Shown: piece by piece, positions 18,987 through 28,428 of the stretch
Layout: the number at the start of each line of letters is the position of its first letter
How positions within the stretch are numbered: position 1 is the stretch's first letter
Source: Pseudomonas beijingensis
GTDB lineage: Bacteria > Pseudomonadota > Gammaproteobacteria > Pseudomonadales > Pseudomonadaceae
Reading direction: 5' to 3'
DNA: 64,000 bases
NCBI RefSeq assembly: GCF_030687295.1
Contig: NZ_CP117425.1
Location: forward strand, 5,584,001 to 5,648,000
Notes under the pieces: model-generated
The model's input: only the letters and a program-made list of their open reading frames with translations
Database searches by the model: none
What the model was told of the DNA's origin: nothing
Made by a program: the position numbers and the translations under genes

Positions 18987-19210
18987 TTGTGGGAGCGAGC
19001 TTGCTCGCGAATGCGGCGTGTCAGTTGATATTGATGTACCTGACACACAGCATTCGCGAGCAAGCCCGCTCCCACAATGGATCTTCAGTGGATGCGAACT
19101 TTTGTTACACCCTGAATTACCTGTGGGGAGCTTGCTCGCGATGGCGTCGGGTCAGCAGAATGGGGGCTGACTGACACACAGCTATCGCGAGCAAGCTCGC
19201 TCCCACAGTT
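18987..19210. repeat. Two adjacent REPINs (four REP units)
   Basis: Units start near 18989 (TGTGGGAGCGAGCTTGCTCGC), 19051 (inverted), 19121 (CTGTGGGGAGCTTGCTCGCG, lacking two bases inside) and 19182 (inverted). They form two facing pairs of about 90 bases. This accounts for most of the 331-base gap between the glycosylase and the DedA-PAP2 gene; nothing else is seen there. Confidence 0.85.
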
Positions 19211-19299
19211 GATGTTCAGTGGCCACAGGTTTTGTGTTCACAACAGAAACCCACAGGGGATTCGGTGCATGCCCATCACTATTCAATGGAGTTGTTCTT

Positions 19300-20616
19300 A
19301 TGGGCCCATGGCTCGATAGCATCACCGGTTGGTTGACCGTCAACCCGCAATGGCTGGCGGTGGCGGTGTTCATCGTCGCCTGCGTGGAATGCCTGGCCAT
19401 CGCCGGTCTGATCGTGCCGGGCACGGTGCTGCTGTTTGCGATTGCGGTGCTGGCCGGCAGCGGCGCATTGTCCTTGGGCGAGACGCTGCTGCTGGGCCTG
19501 CTCGGGGGTTTGCTGGGGGACCTGGTGTCGTACTTCCTCGGCCGGCATTTCCACCAGAACATCCGGCGCCTGCCGGGGCTGCGGCATCACCCGGAATGGA
19601 TGAGCGCCGCGGAAAGCTATTTCCAGCGCTACGGCATCGCCAGCCTGCTGGTGGGCCGTTTCATCGGCCCGCTACGGCCGATGTTGCCGATGGTGGCCGG
19701 GATGTGCGACATGCCGTTCCCGCGCTTCGCCGCCGTCAGCGTGTTGGCCGCGTCGGGCTGGACCGTGGCCTACCTGTTGCCGGGCTGGGCCACCGGGGCG
19801 GCGTTTCGCCTGCCGCTGCCCGAAGGTTTCTGGCCCCAGGCCGGCGTGGTCATCGGCAGTATCGCGGTGATGATCGGGCTGAGCGTCAACAGCACCCTGC
19901 GGCGCCATCGTCATGCCACAGCACTGATCGCCGGCATCGGCCTGGTGATCCTGATCGGCCTGTTCATCGGCTTTCGCTACCTGACGGCGTTCGACCAAGG
20001 CTTGATGGCCCTGGTCCAAGAGCATCGCGGCCCGACGCTGGATGAAATCGCCGTGACCTTTACGCTGATCGGCGAATTCCGCTACATGTTGATTGTGTGC
20101 AGCCTGGTGACCGGGTTGCTGCTGTTGGCACGGCAATGGCGCCAGGCAATCTTCGCCGGGGGCACGATGCTGTTCACCGCCCTGGCCAATACCGGCTGCA
20201 AACACTTCTTTGCCCGTGTGCGCCCGGAAATCCTCACCGACCCGCTGACCAGCTACAGCATGCCCAGCGGCCATTCCTCCGGGGCATTCGCGCTGTTCCT
20301 GACCCTCGCTGTCCTGGCCGGCCGCGGTCAACCGCCACGCCTGCGCCTGACCTGGCTGCTGCTGGGCTGCCTGCCGGCACTGGCCATTGCCCTGTCGCGG
20401 GTCTACCTGGGCGCGCACTGGCCCAGCGACATCGTCGCCGGGGCGATGCTCGCCGCCAGCATCTGTGCGGCCGCCCTGTGGTTGAGCCAGCGCCAGACCC
20501 CGCTGCCGGCCATGCCGCCGAAAGTCTGGTGGCTGGTCCTGCCGGCGCTGGTGGCGGTGTTCAGCTTCTTCGCCCTGCGGCATTTGCCCCATGCGATGTT
20601 GCGGTATGCCTATTAG
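19300..20616 (+). CDS. DedA-PAP2 fusion membrane phosphatase
   Basis: This is a two-domain inner-membrane protein of 438 residues. The N-terminal half is a DedA/SNARE-associated domain (VPGTVLLF, GGLLGDLVSYFLGRHF, RFIGPLRPMLPMVAGM). The C-terminal half is a PAP2 acid phosphatase with all three motifs: KHFFARVRP, SMPSGHSSGAF and SRVYLGAHWPSDIVAG. The PAP2 half probably dephosphorylates lipid pyrophosphates such as undecaprenyl pyrophosphate on the periplasmic face. DedA proteins are implicated in polyprenyl-phosphate flipping, so the fusion would join two steps of carrier recycling; this is inference. ATG 19300 precedes the first hydrophobic segment. Confidence 0.9.
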   Translation: MGPWLDSITGWLTVNPQWLAVAVFIVACVECLAIAGLIVPGTVLLFAIAVLAGSGALSLGETLLLGLLGGLLGDLVSYFLGRHFHQNIRRLPGLRHHPEWMSAAESYFQRYGIASLLVGRFIGPLRPMLPMVAGMCDMPFPRFAAVSVLAASGWTVAYLLPGWATGAAFRLPLPEGFWPQAGVVIGSIAVMIGLSVNSTLRRHRHATALIAGIGLVILIGLFIGFRYLTAFDQGLMALVQEHRGPTLDEIAVTFTLIGEFRYMLIVCSLVTGLLLLARQWRQAIFAGGTMLFTALANTGCKHFFARVRPEILTDPLTSYSMPSGHSSGAFALFLTLAVLAGRGQPPRLRLTWLLLGCLPALAIALSRVYLGAHWPSDIVAGAMLAASICAAALWLSQRQTPLPAMPPKVWWLVLPALVAVFSFFALRHLPHAMLRYAY

Positions 20617-20617
20617 G

Positions 20618-20782
20618 CAATCGCGAGCAAGCTCGCTCCCACAGGAGATTTGTGGCGCACGCCAATCCCGCAGCCAACCCAATACCACTGTGGGAGCGAG
20701 CTTGCTCGCGATGACGGCTGCACAGTCGACATTGATGCAAGCTGACCCACCGCTATCGCGAGCAAGCTCGCTCCCACAGGGG
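20618..20782. repeat. Three REP units (one REPIN plus one extra)
   Basis: Inverted unit at about 20620-20645, direct unit at 20688-20714, inverted unit at 20752-20780, all of the GTGGGAGCGAGCTTGCTCGC family. They fill the space between two convergent genes. Confidence 0.85.
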
Positions 20783-20813
20783 GGGCGGTGTTGTTCGGTG
20801 GATATGAGGGGTG

Positions 20814-21404
20814 TCAGGCGAAGAGCTCACCTTGCAACTCATCGAGCAACGCCTGGATCGCATCCAGGCGCTGTTGCGGGTCGTCGAGTTGCAGCAGGTC
20901 GATCTTGTCCAGCTCATTGAACGGCAGCAGGTAAGCCAGTTGATTGGCCAGCGATTGCTGGCCGGTCGCTTCGGTGCCCATGTTCAGAGCCTCGACCATC
21001 GGGTGCTCGGCCAGGGCCTTGAGCAGCGCCACCAGGTCGGCGTCTTCATCCTGCAGCGGTTGCTCCGGCTCTTCTTCCAGCCACTCGACCTCGGCGACCG
21101 TCAGTTGATCGGCCTGGACGCTGCTGTCATGGACGATAAAGCGCCGCCCACCCTGCACGCGAATGCCCAGCAGACCATTGTCCTGCTGGGAAAAATCGGT
21201 AATGCGCGCTTCACAGCCGACCCGCGCGTAGCCTTCAGGCGCGATGCCGACTTCCTCGCCATCGAGGATGCACACCACCCCGAAGCCTTCGCCCTTTTTC
21301 ATGCAGCGCCCGATCATGTCGAGGTAGCGCGCCTCGAAAATCTGCAAGTCGAGGATGCAACCGGGGAACAGCACGGTGTTCAACGGGAAAAGCGGCAAGC
21401 TCAT
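20814..21404 (-). CDS. LON peptidase substrate-binding (N-terminal) domain protein
   Basis: This 196-residue protein consists of only the N-terminal substrate-binding domain of Lon, without ATPase or protease domains. MSLPLFPLNTVLFPGCILDLQIFEARYLDM is the classic start of that domain. Proteins like this are common in Proteobacteria (YcbX-unrelated, Lon-N family); their role is not known. A C-terminal helical part (ALLKALAEHPMVEAL ... ANQLAYLLP) resembles the rest of the Lon N-terminal region. It is followed by the lrgAB pair on the same strand. Confidence 0.92.
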   Translation of the reverse strand: MSLPLFPLNTVLFPGCILDLQIFEARYLDMIGRCMKKGEGFGVVCILDGEEVGIAPEGYARVGCEARITDFSQQDNGLLGIRVQGGRRFIVHDSSVQADQLTVAEVEWLEEEPEQPLQDEDADLVALLKALAEHPMVEALNMGTEATGQQSLANQLAYLLPFNELDKIDLLQLDDPQQRLDAIQALLDELQGELFA

Positions 21405-21414
21405 AACCAGATCC

Positions 21415-22131
21415 TTAAACGGTCATCGACACCACCAACGGCAATAGCACTGCCGTGGCCACGCCCATTAGACTCATCGCCAGCGCCGCAAAGGCACCCG
21501 ACTCTTCGCTTTCCTGCAACGCCACCGACGTGCCCACCGCATGGGCCGCCAGCCCCAGGGCCATGCCCCGGGCCTCAGGGCTATGGACACCCAACCGGGT
21601 CAGAATGCTCGGGCCGAGGATCGCCCCAAGCACACCGGTGATCAACACGAACACCGCCGCCATGGCCGCCACGCCGCCGATCTGCTCGGCCACCAGCATG
21701 GCGATCGGCGAAGTCACGGACTTGGGCGCCATGGTCATCAGGATCATGTGCTCGGCCCCAAAAGCCCAGCCCAGCAACACTGCGGAGCCCGTGGCAAACA
21801 CCCCGGCTATCACCAGCGTAGTAAAAATCGGCCAGAACAACTGCCGGATCCGTCGCAGGTTCAAATACAGCGGCACCGCCAGGGCGACCGTGGCCGGACC
21901 CAGCAGAATGCTGAGGATCTCGGTGCTCTTGCGGTACTCGGCATAGCCGATGCCGCAGCCGACCAGCACGCCGATCAACAGCACCATCGACATCAGCACC
22001 GGTTGCAGGAACACCCAGCGGGTCTTCTCGAATGCCGCCAGCACCAGTTGATAGGCGCCCAAGGTAATGCCGATGCCGAACAGCGGATGGTGGATCACCG
22101 AGGTCCAAGCGCCCTGCCAGTCGAGCATCAT
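21415..22131 (-). CDS. lrgB: LrgB family membrane protein (antiholin-like)
   Basis: This polytopic inner-membrane protein of 238 residues, LrgB/CidB/YohK family, works with the small LrgA/CidA protein in murein hydrolase export control or small-metabolite transport. Family motifs are present: ALAVPLYLNLRRIRQLFWPI, TMAPKSVTSPIAMLVAEQIGG and RGMALGLAAHAVGTSVALQ. The start MMLDWQGAWTSV at 22131 overlaps the lrgA stop by four bases (ATGA), so the two are translationally coupled. The frame stays open upstream, but the residues there belong to the antisense of lrgA. Confidence 0.92.
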   Translation of the reverse strand: MMLDWQGAWTSVIHHPLFGIGITLGAYQLVLAAFEKTRWVFLQPVLMSMVLLIGVLVGCGIGYAEYRKSTEILSILLGPATVALAVPLYLNLRRIRQLFWPIFTTLVIAGVFATGSAVLLGWAFGAEHMILMTMAPKSVTSPIAMLVAEQIGGVAAMAAVFVLITGVLGAILGPSILTRLGVHSPEARGMALGLAAHAVGTSVALQESEESGAFAALAMSLMGVATAVLLPLVVSMTV

Positions 22132-22493
22132 TGGCTGTCCTCCGGGGCGGCGACGTGACGGCGGGCCAGGCGCTGCATCAACACCCCCGTCAGCGCCACG
22201 GACAGCACCAGCGACAAGGTCAACGCGCCAACGATGGCCCAGAAATCGGCGGCAATCGCCCCGGCATAAACCATCACCCCCACCGCAGGCGGCACCAGCA
22301 GCAAAGGCAAGTAACGCAGCAGGCTGCCGGCGGCCAGGTTCAGCGGCTCGCTGACTTCGCCGCGCACCACCAGATAGCCCAGCAGCAACAGCAGGCCAAT
22401 GATCGGCCCTGGCAGCACCGGCAAAAACAAATGATTGATCGCAGTGCCCAGCAATTGAAACAGCACCAGCCAGGTCAGGCCCCGTAGCAACAT
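22128..22493 (-). CDS. lrgA: LrgA/CidA family holin-like protein
   Basis: This 121-residue membrane protein of the LrgA/CidA (YohJ) family has four predicted transmembrane helices. PVLPGPIIGLLLLLGYLV and RYLPLLLVPPAVGVMVY are the family hallmarks. It forms a two-gene unit with lrgB (four-base overlap). The role as holin-like regulator of lysis, or as partner in export, comes from the family and is not shown here. Confidence 0.93.
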   Translation of the reverse strand: MLLRGLTWLVLFQLLGTAINHLFLPVLPGPIIGLLLLLGYLVVRGEVSEPLNLAAGSLLRYLPLLLVPPAVGVMVYAGAIAADFWAIVGALTLSLVLSVALTGVLMQRLARRHVAAPEDSQ

Positions 22494-22551
22494 CCGCTCT
22501 CTCCCCCAGCAACAGACCCAATGAACGCGCCAATTCGATTCACGGCGTGAT

Positions 22552-22646
22552 TGTGTGGCGAGGGAGCTCGCTCCCGCTTGAGTGCGAAGCGCTCATAAAA
22601 TGGGGCCGCTGCGCAGCCCAGCGGGAGCAAGCTCCCTCGCCACGAA
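22552..22646. repeat. REPIN of the GTGGCGAGGGAGCTTGCTCCC family
   Basis: TGTGGCGAGGGAGCTCGCTCC at about 22554 and its inverted partner GCGGGAGCAAGCTCCCTCGCC ending at about 22643 flank a GCGCAGCCCAGC-type spacer. It lies between lrgA and the MaoC gene. The remainder of this gap (22494-22842) should hold the two divergent promoters; no clear box is assigned. Confidence 0.85.
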
Positions 22647-22842
22647 ATCAAACGCACACGTTAAGTGAACGCAATTGCAAAGAATGCGCCGGCATTATAA
22701 GCATGCCCGCGCTATGGTTCGGCATTCGTAAAAAGCATGGTCGATGACCTGCTCGGCGCGTCATGTTGATCTACAGTGGTTCTCCGGGGCCGCCAATCCC
22801 CGTTCCAGAAAAAGTAAAACGATGAACCCAAGGAGAGTCTCA

Positions 22843-23298
22843 ATGCCCTACGTCCCCGTTGCAGCGCTCAAAGATTATGTCGGCAAGGAACTTGGACGTT
22901 CCGAATGGCTTACCATCGATCAGGAGCGCATCAACCTGTTCGCCGAAGCCACTGGCGACTTTCAGTTCATCCACGTCGATCCGGTCAAGGCCGCGCAGAC
23001 CCCGTTCGGCAGCACCATCGCCCACGGTTTCCTGTCGCTGTCGCTGATGCCCAAGCTGATGGAAGACATCCTGATCCTGCCCGAGGGCGTGAAGATGGTC
23101 GTCAACTACGGGCTGGACAGCGTGCGCTTCATCCAACCGGTGAAAGTCGACTCCAAGGTCCGGCTCAAGGTCGACCTGGTGGACGCCACCGAGAAAAAAC
23201 CCGGCCAATGGCTGCTCAAGGCCACCGCCACCCTGGAAATCGAAGGCTCGGAAAAACCGGCCTACATCGCCGAGCCGCTGTCGCTCTGCTTCGTGTAA
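22843..23298 (+). CDS. MaoC-like (R)-enoyl-CoA hydratase
   Basis: This hot-dog-fold hydratase of 151 residues adds water to trans-2-enoyl-CoA to give (R)-3-hydroxyacyl-CoA. The signature FAEATGDFQFIHVDP carries the catalytic Asp/His pair of R-specific hydratases (DxxxxH), and STIAHGFLSLSLMP is the second conserved block. The sequence closely resembles PhaJ-type enzymes of Pseudomonas, which feed polyhydroxyalkanoate synthesis, so a PhaJ4-like role is likely but unproven. ATG 22843 follows an AAGGAGAG ribosome-binding site. Confidence 0.9.
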   Translation: MPYVPVAALKDYVGKELGRSEWLTIDQERINLFAEATGDFQFIHVDPVKAAQTPFGSTIAHGFLSLSLMPKLMEDILILPEGVKMVVNYGLDSVRFIQPVKVDSKVRLKVDLVDATEKKPGQWLLKATATLEIEGSEKPAYIAEPLSLCFV

Positions 23299-23400
23299 AC
23301 CTGCGCAAATGCGAAACCGTCCAGGCAGTTTCGCATCGCTTTTCTATGTCTAGGGGGCATAGCTGCGGCATACTCGTGGCCTGATGACCTGGATCCCGTT

Positions 23401-25119
23401 ATGCGCTTACTCGTCCCACTGACCCTGACCCTGTTGCTCGCCGCCTGTGGCGACGGCGAATCGCCGCTGCCTCCCGACGCGCGCCTGCCCGACGGCGGCC
23501 GCTATCGCGGCGACCTGGTGGATGGCCTGCTGCAAGGCCAAGGGCGCATCGACTACCCCAACGGCAGTTGGTACGCCGGGCAGTTCGACAAAGGCCAGTG
23601 GCACGGCACCGGGGAATGGCATGGCAGCAATGGCGAGGTCTATCGTGGCCAGTTCAATCAGGGCCTGTTCCACGGCCAGGGCAGCCTGACCACACCGACC
23701 AGCAGCTACACCGGCGGCTTCAAGCTGGGCCGCCGGGACGGTGAAGGGACGCTCAAGGAAAACGGCACAACCTACCGGGGCGAGTTCAAAGCCGACCGCT
23801 ATTCCGGCCTCGGACGCCTGGAACTCGACGACGGCAGCCAGTACCAGGGCCCCTTCGTCAACGGCAAGCCCAACGGTGAAGGCCAGCGCTTCGACGCCAG
23901 TGGCAACCAGTTCACCGGGCATTTTGTCGATGGGCAACTGCAGGGCAAGGGCACCTTCAACAGCGCCGAGGGGGATGTCTACATCGGCGGTTTCAGGAAC
24001 AACCAGCTCAACGGTCGCGGTCGCTACGAAAATGCCGACGGCGACGTCTGGATCGGCCAGTTCAAGGATGGCGCGCTGACCGGCAAGGGCGAATTGATCG
24101 GCGCCGACGGCAGCCATTACCTCGGCCAATTCAATGACTGGCGCTTTACTGGCGAGGGCCGCCTGAACCTGCCCGACGGCAGCTTCTACATCGGCCAGTT
24201 CGAAAGCGACAGCTACCACGGGCGCGGCACGTTGGTGTTGACCGATGGCACGGTGCAAAGCGGCACCTGGGCCAAGGGCCAACGGGTGCGCGACGCGGAC
24301 GGCAGGTTGTTGCCGGATGTGCTCGAACTCGGCCTGCTGGCCCAGGGCCGCCTGCTGGAGGACGCCCTGGCCAATATCCCGGCCTCGACCCCGGCGGTGG
24401 AACTGTACACCCTGACCCTGGGCGGCGACGGCAAGCAAAGCGTGTTCCTGCGCGAATCCGACTATGTGGCCAACATGCTCGCCAGCCGTTTCGGCGCATT
24501 CGGCCAGATCCGCCTGGTAAACCACCGCGATCACCTCGGCGATCGGCCCATGGCCAGCCGCGAAAGCCTGCGCCGCGCCGCTGCCACCCTGGCCGAACGC
24601 AGTGGCCCGGAAGACCTGATTTTCATCTACCTGACCAGCCACGGCACCAGCGAGCATGAGCTGGTGCTCGACCAACCGCGCATGGAACTGGCCGACCTGC
24701 CCGCCGATGAACTGGCCGCGGTCCTGGCGCCGCTGAAGAACCGCGACAAGATCGTGGTGATCTCGGCCTGCTATTCCGGCGGCTTCATCCCGGCGCTCAA
24801 GGATGAACGCACGCTGATCATGACCGCCTCCCGCGCCGACCGGGTGTCCTTCGGCTGCTCCGAGGAAGCCAACTTCACCTATTTCGGCGATGCGCTGTTC
24901 GCCCAGGCATTGAACCAGACCGACGACTTGGAAAAGGCCTTCAAGCGGGCCAAGGCCACCGTGGCCGAACGCGAACAAGCAGACAATTTCGAAGCCTCCG
25001 AACCGCAGATGTGGGCGCCCAGAACGGTCCTCTCTCACTGGCAACTGCTGCGCAAACAGCAGGCGCGTAAAGCATTGCAAAGTGCGGCATTGAACGACGA
25101 GGCGACAAAGAGCAACTAA
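23401..25119 (+). CDS. MORN-repeat lipoprotein with caspase-like C13 peptidase domain
   Basis: This 572-residue envelope protein has a lipobox LAAC (Cys16). About ten to twelve MORN repeats follow (about 30-290), with the pattern YxGxFxxGxxxGxG repeated. A C-terminal peptidase C13 (legumain-like, clan CD) domain spans about 335-545. The catalytic dyad is visible: His414 in YLTSHGTS and Cys457 in VISACYSGG. Such MORN-C13 proteins occur in many pseudomonads, but their substrate is unknown. The MORN part could bind lipid or glycan at the inner face of the envelope. It is adjacent to, but not overlapping, the oxidoreductase gene downstream. Confidence 0.88.
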   Translation: MRLLVPLTLTLLLAACGDGESPLPPDARLPDGGRYRGDLVDGLLQGQGRIDYPNGSWYAGQFDKGQWHGTGEWHGSNGEVYRGQFNQGLFHGQGSLTTPTSSYTGGFKLGRRDGEGTLKENGTTYRGEFKADRYSGLGRLELDDGSQYQGPFVNGKPNGEGQRFDASGNQFTGHFVDGQLQGKGTFNSAEGDVYIGGFRNNQLNGRGRYENADGDVWIGQFKDGALTGKGELIGADGSHYLGQFNDWRFTGEGRLNLPDGSFYIGQFESDSYHGRGTLVLTDGTVQSGTWAKGQRVRDADGRLLPDVLELGLLAQGRLLEDALANIPASTPAVELYTLTLGGDGKQSVFLRESDYVANMLASRFGAFGQIRLVNHRDHLGDRPMASRESLRRAAATLAERSGPEDLIFIYLTSHGTSEHELVLDQPRMELADLPADELAAVLAPLKNRDKIVVISACYSGGFIPALKDERTLIMTASRADRVSFGCSEEANFTYFGDALFAQALNQTDDLEKAFKRAKATVAEREQADNFEASEPQMWAPRTVLSHWQLLRKQQARKALQSAALNDEATKSN

Positions 25120-25146
25120 GCTGAACCGTATCAAGGGGGAAACACT

Positions 25147-25788
25147 ATGTACTTGACGCCTCAGCATGTTTTGCTCGCCGGAGCTACCGGCCTGACCGGG
25201 GAACATCTACTGGACCGGCTGCTCAATGAGCCGACCATCACCCGCGTACTAGCGCCTTCACGTCGGCCACTGGCCGAGCATCCACACTTGGAAAACCCGG
25301 TTGGGGAACCGGTCCAGGTGCTGCCACAGCTCAGCGGCCAGGTCGACATCGCCTTTTGCTGCCTCGGCACGACCATCAAGAAAGCCGGCTCTGAAGCCGC
25401 CTTTCGCGCAGTGGACCTCGACCTGGTCGTGGCGTTTGCCAAGCGCGCCCGGGAGCTGGGGGCACGGCACTTGGTGGTGATCAGTGCATTGGGGGCCGAC
25501 GCCAAGTCATCGATCTTCTACAACCGGGTCAAGGGTGAAATGGAAGCGGCACTCAAGGCTCAGGGCTGGCCGCAGTTGACCATCTGCCGCCCTTCCCTGC
25601 TGCTGGGCGACCGCGTCGAACCACGCCTGGCCGAGCAACTGGCCGGGCCGTTGTCGAGGCTGATCCCGGGCAAGTACCACGGCATCGAAGCCTGCCAACT
25701 GGCCAGGGCCATGTGGCGTTTGGCGCTGGAAGAACAGGATGGGGTGCGGGTGGTGGAGTCGGATGAGTTGCGCAAGCTTGGCAAATAA
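25147..25788 (+). CDS. NAD(P)-binding atypical SDR-family oxidoreductase
   Basis: This 213-residue Rossmann-fold protein has the nucleotide-binding motif [14 protein letters not shown] at the N-terminus, the [20 protein letters not shown] segment and [24 protein letters not shown]. The YxxxK-like YNRVK spacing is typical of TIP30/HTATIP2-like atypical SDRs. The substrate is unknown. RBS AAGGGGGAAA precedes ATG 25147. It follows the C13 gene by 27 bases and may be co-transcribed with it. Confidence 0.88.
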   Translation: MYLTPQHVLLAGATGLTGEHLLDRLLNEPTITRVLAPSRRPLAEHPHLENPVGEPVQVLPQLSGQVDIAFCCLGTTIKKAGSEAAFRAVDLDLVVAFAKRARELGARHLVVISALGADAKSSIFYNRVKGEMEAALKAQGWPQLTICRPSLLLGDRVEPRLAEQLAGPLSRLIPGKYHGIEACQLARAMWRLALEEQDGVRVVESDELRKLGK

Positions 25789-25808
25789 TCATGCGGCGCC
25801 TGGACAGG

Positions 25809-26053
25809 CGCTATCGCGAGCAAGCTCGCTCCCACAGTTGACCGAGTTTCTTCAGAAGGAATGCAATCCCTGTGGGAGCGAGCTTGCTCGCGATAGCGAT
25901 GGATCAGCTTGCATCCATGCTGGATGCCCCCCGCTGTTGTGGCGAGGGAGCTTGCTCCCGCTCGACTTCGCAGCAGTCGCCCTCAGATTTGAATCAGCTC
26001 AAAAAGCTTGGGGCCGCTTTGCAGCCCAGAGGGAGCAAGCTCCCTCGCCACGG
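25809..26053. repeat. Two REPINs of different families side by side
   Basis: A GTGGGAGC-family pair (25811-25895) is followed by a GTGGCGAGG-family pair (about 25937-26051). They fill almost the whole 296-base space between the oxidoreductase and the convergent lipoprotein gene. Confidence 0.85.
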
Positions 26054-26084
26054 GTTCTGGGCAGATCAAGCACTGTGGTGTTTG

Positions 26085-26369
26085 TTACAACCCGCCTGTC
26101 GCTTGGAACCCTACGCCTAATGCCGTGAACAACGACAACGGCAACAACAAAGTATCCAGCAGCGCACTGCCCGGCAGATCCAGCCCTGGGTAACTCGGCG
26201 CCTCGGCTCCAAAGCGGTCCTGGGCACAGCAACCACCATTGAGGGCGTAAAGATCCAGGCGCGTCCCGGCGTACACCACCGGTGCGCCAGGCTTGGCGGC
26301 GTCGAGGGTGCGGGCGGTGGCGCAACCGGTCAGGTGCAGCGCCAGCAGCACGATCAGCAGCTTATTCAT
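26085..26369 (-). CDS. YceK/YidQ family lipoprotein
   Basis: This small outer-envelope lipoprotein of 94 residues has the signal [16 protein letters not shown] with Cys16 as lipidated residue. [14 protein letters not shown] and the late LPLSLF segment match the YceK/YidQ family (DUF1375); the function is unknown. It starts 8 bases before the ubiX stop, so it is coupled to ubiX at the end of the mpl-ubiX unit. Confidence 0.85.
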   Translation of the reverse strand: MNKLLIVLLALHLTGCATARTLDAAKPGAPVVYAGTRLDLYALNGGCCAQDRFGAEAPSYPGLDLPGSALLDTLLLPLSLFTALGVGFQATGGL

Positions 26370-26995
26370 CGCTGCTCAAATGGTGCTCGCCCCAGCGTGG
26401 CAACATGTCCTGGGGAATGTTCAGCAGATTGAGGATCCGCGCGACGACAAAATCGATCAGGTCGTCGATGGTCTGCGGCTGGTGATAGAACCCCGGCGAG
26501 GCCGGCAGGATGGTCACGCCCAGGTTAGACAGTTTGAGCATGTGTTCCAGGTGAATGCTCGAATACGGCGCTTCCCGCGGCACCAGGATCAGTTGACGGC
26601 GCTCCTTTGAGCGTGACGTCCGCCGCCCGTTCGATCAGGTTGTTGCAAGCCCCGGTGGCAATCGCCGACAGCGTCCCGGTGGAACACGGCACCACTACCA
26701 TGGCCGCCGGCGCGCCGGAGCCCGAGGCCACCGGCGACATCCAGTCTTCCTTGCCATACACGCGAATCTGCCCCGCCGCCGCACCGGTGTATTCGGTGAG
26801 GAAAGCCTGCATCGTCTGGGTCTTGGCTGGCAGGGTCACGTCGGTCTCGGTGGCCATCACCAGTTGCGCGGCCTTGGAGATGAGGAAGTGCACCTCACGG
26901 TCCTCGCGCACCAGGCAATCGAGCAGGCGCAAGCCATACTGGGCGCCGGAGGCACCGGTCATCGCCAGCGTGATGCGTTCAGGGCCATTGCTCAT
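26362..26995 (-). CDS. ubiX: Flavin prenyltransferase UbiX, frameshifted by a 1-base insertion
   Basis: UbiX makes prenylated FMN, the cofactor of the UbiD decarboxylase in ubiquinone synthesis. From ATG 26995 ([21 protein letters not shown]) the frame is normal to [13 protein letters not shown], near residue 130. It then runs into another frame, while the expected remainder ([21 protein letters not shown] ... HHLSSDE) is read one frame over. The T run at 26606-26608 (AAA on the coding strand) has one base too many; deleting it restores VTLKERRQL and a 210-residue protein. The gene overlaps mpl upstream by ATGA and the YceK-like gene downstream by 8 bases. A sequencing error is the simplest explanation. 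Confidence 0.93.
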
Positions 26996-28342
26996 TTCAG
27001 CGCCTCGGCCAGTTTGCCGTGCAGGCCGCCGAAGCCGCCGTTGCTCATGATCACCACGTGAGTGCCGGGTTGGGCCTGGCTCTTCACGCGCTCGATGATG
27101 CCTTCCAGGGAATCGCTGACAATCGACGGCACCCGTGCACAGCGCGGCGGTGGCGCCGAGGTCCCAACCCAGGTTGGCCGGGGCGTACCAGATCACCTGG
27201 TCGGCATCGACCACGCTTTCCGGCAAGCCATCGCGGTGGGCGCCGAGCTTCATGGAGTTGGAGCGCGGCTCGATGATCGCGATCAGCGGCGCGTCACCGA
27301 TGCGCTTGCGCAAACCGTCGAGGGTGGTGGCGATAGCCGTTGGGTGGTGAGCGAAATCGTCATAAATGGTGATGCCGTTGACCTCGGCGACTATCTCCAT
27401 CCGCCGCTTCACGCTCTTGAACGCGCTCAACGCGGCGATGCCCATGGACGGCACCACGCCGACATGCCGGGCTGCCGCCAGGGTCGCCAGGGCGTTGGCG
27501 ACGTTGTGCTGGCCGGTCATGTCCCACTCGACCACGCCTTGGGACTGGCCCTCGAACATGACTTCGAACGCCGAACCATCATCCTTGAGCAACTTCACCT
27601 GCCATTGACCGCCCGCACCGGTGGTTTGCACCGGGGTCCAGCAGCCCATTTCAATGACGCGCTGCAAGGCCGGTTCAGTGGTCGGGTGAATCACCAGGCC
27701 TTCGCTCGGAATGATGCGCACCAAATGGTGGAACTGCCGCTCGATGGCCGACAGATCGGGGAAGATGTCGGCATGATCGAACTCAAGATTGTTGAGGATC
27801 GCCGTGCGTGGACGGTAGTGGACAAATTTCGAGCGTTTATCGAAAAACGCGCTGTCGTATTCGTCGGCCTCGATGACGAAGAACGGCGTGCCGCCCAGGC
27901 GCGCCGACACCGAGAAGTTCTGCGGCACGCCGCCGATCAGGAAGCCTGGACTCATGCCGGCGTGTTCCAGGACCCAGGCGAGCATGCTGCTGGTGGTGGT
28001 CTTGCCGTGGGTGCCGGCCACGGCCAGGACCCAACGGCCCTGCAACACGTGATCGGCCAGCCACTGCGGGCCCGACACGTACGGCAGGCCTTTGTTGAGC
28101 ACGTACTCCACCGCCGGGTTGCCCCGGGACATGGCGTTGCCGATGACCACCAGGTCCGGCGCCGGGTCCAGTTGCGCCGGGTCATAGCCTTGGGTCAGCT
28201 CGATGCCCTGGGCTTCCAGCTGAGTGCTCATCGGCGGGTAGACGTTGGCGTCGGAACCGGTCACGTGATGGCCCAGCTCCTTGGCCAAAACGGCCATTGA
28301 ACCCATGAAAGTGCCGCAAATACCGAGAATATGGATGTGCAT
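26992..28342 (-). CDS. mpl: Murein tripeptide ligase Mpl, frameshifted by a 1-base insertion
   Basis: Mpl joins recycled L-Ala-gamma-D-Glu-meso-DAP to UDP-MurNAc. ATG 28342 begins MHIHILGICGTFMGSMAVLA, and the Mur-ligase ATP motif AGTHGKTTTSSML and the EADEYDSAFFDKRSKF block are intact. Near residue 403 (DLGATAALCT) the frame shifts because CCC at 27132-27134 (GGG on the coding strand) has one extra base. The expected end (VPSIVSDSLEGIIERV ... MSNGGFGGL ... LAEALK) lies in the next frame and stops at 26992, overlapping the ubiX start. Corrected length is about 449 residues, the family norm. Probably an error in the sequence. Confidence 0.93.
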
Positions 28343-28428
28343 AGTCGACCTCGTAAAACATGGCCGCAGGTTAGCGTAGGGAGGGGGAAATCGCACCTTG
28401 TGTTTAAACCCCGATGCACAGGCGGGCG

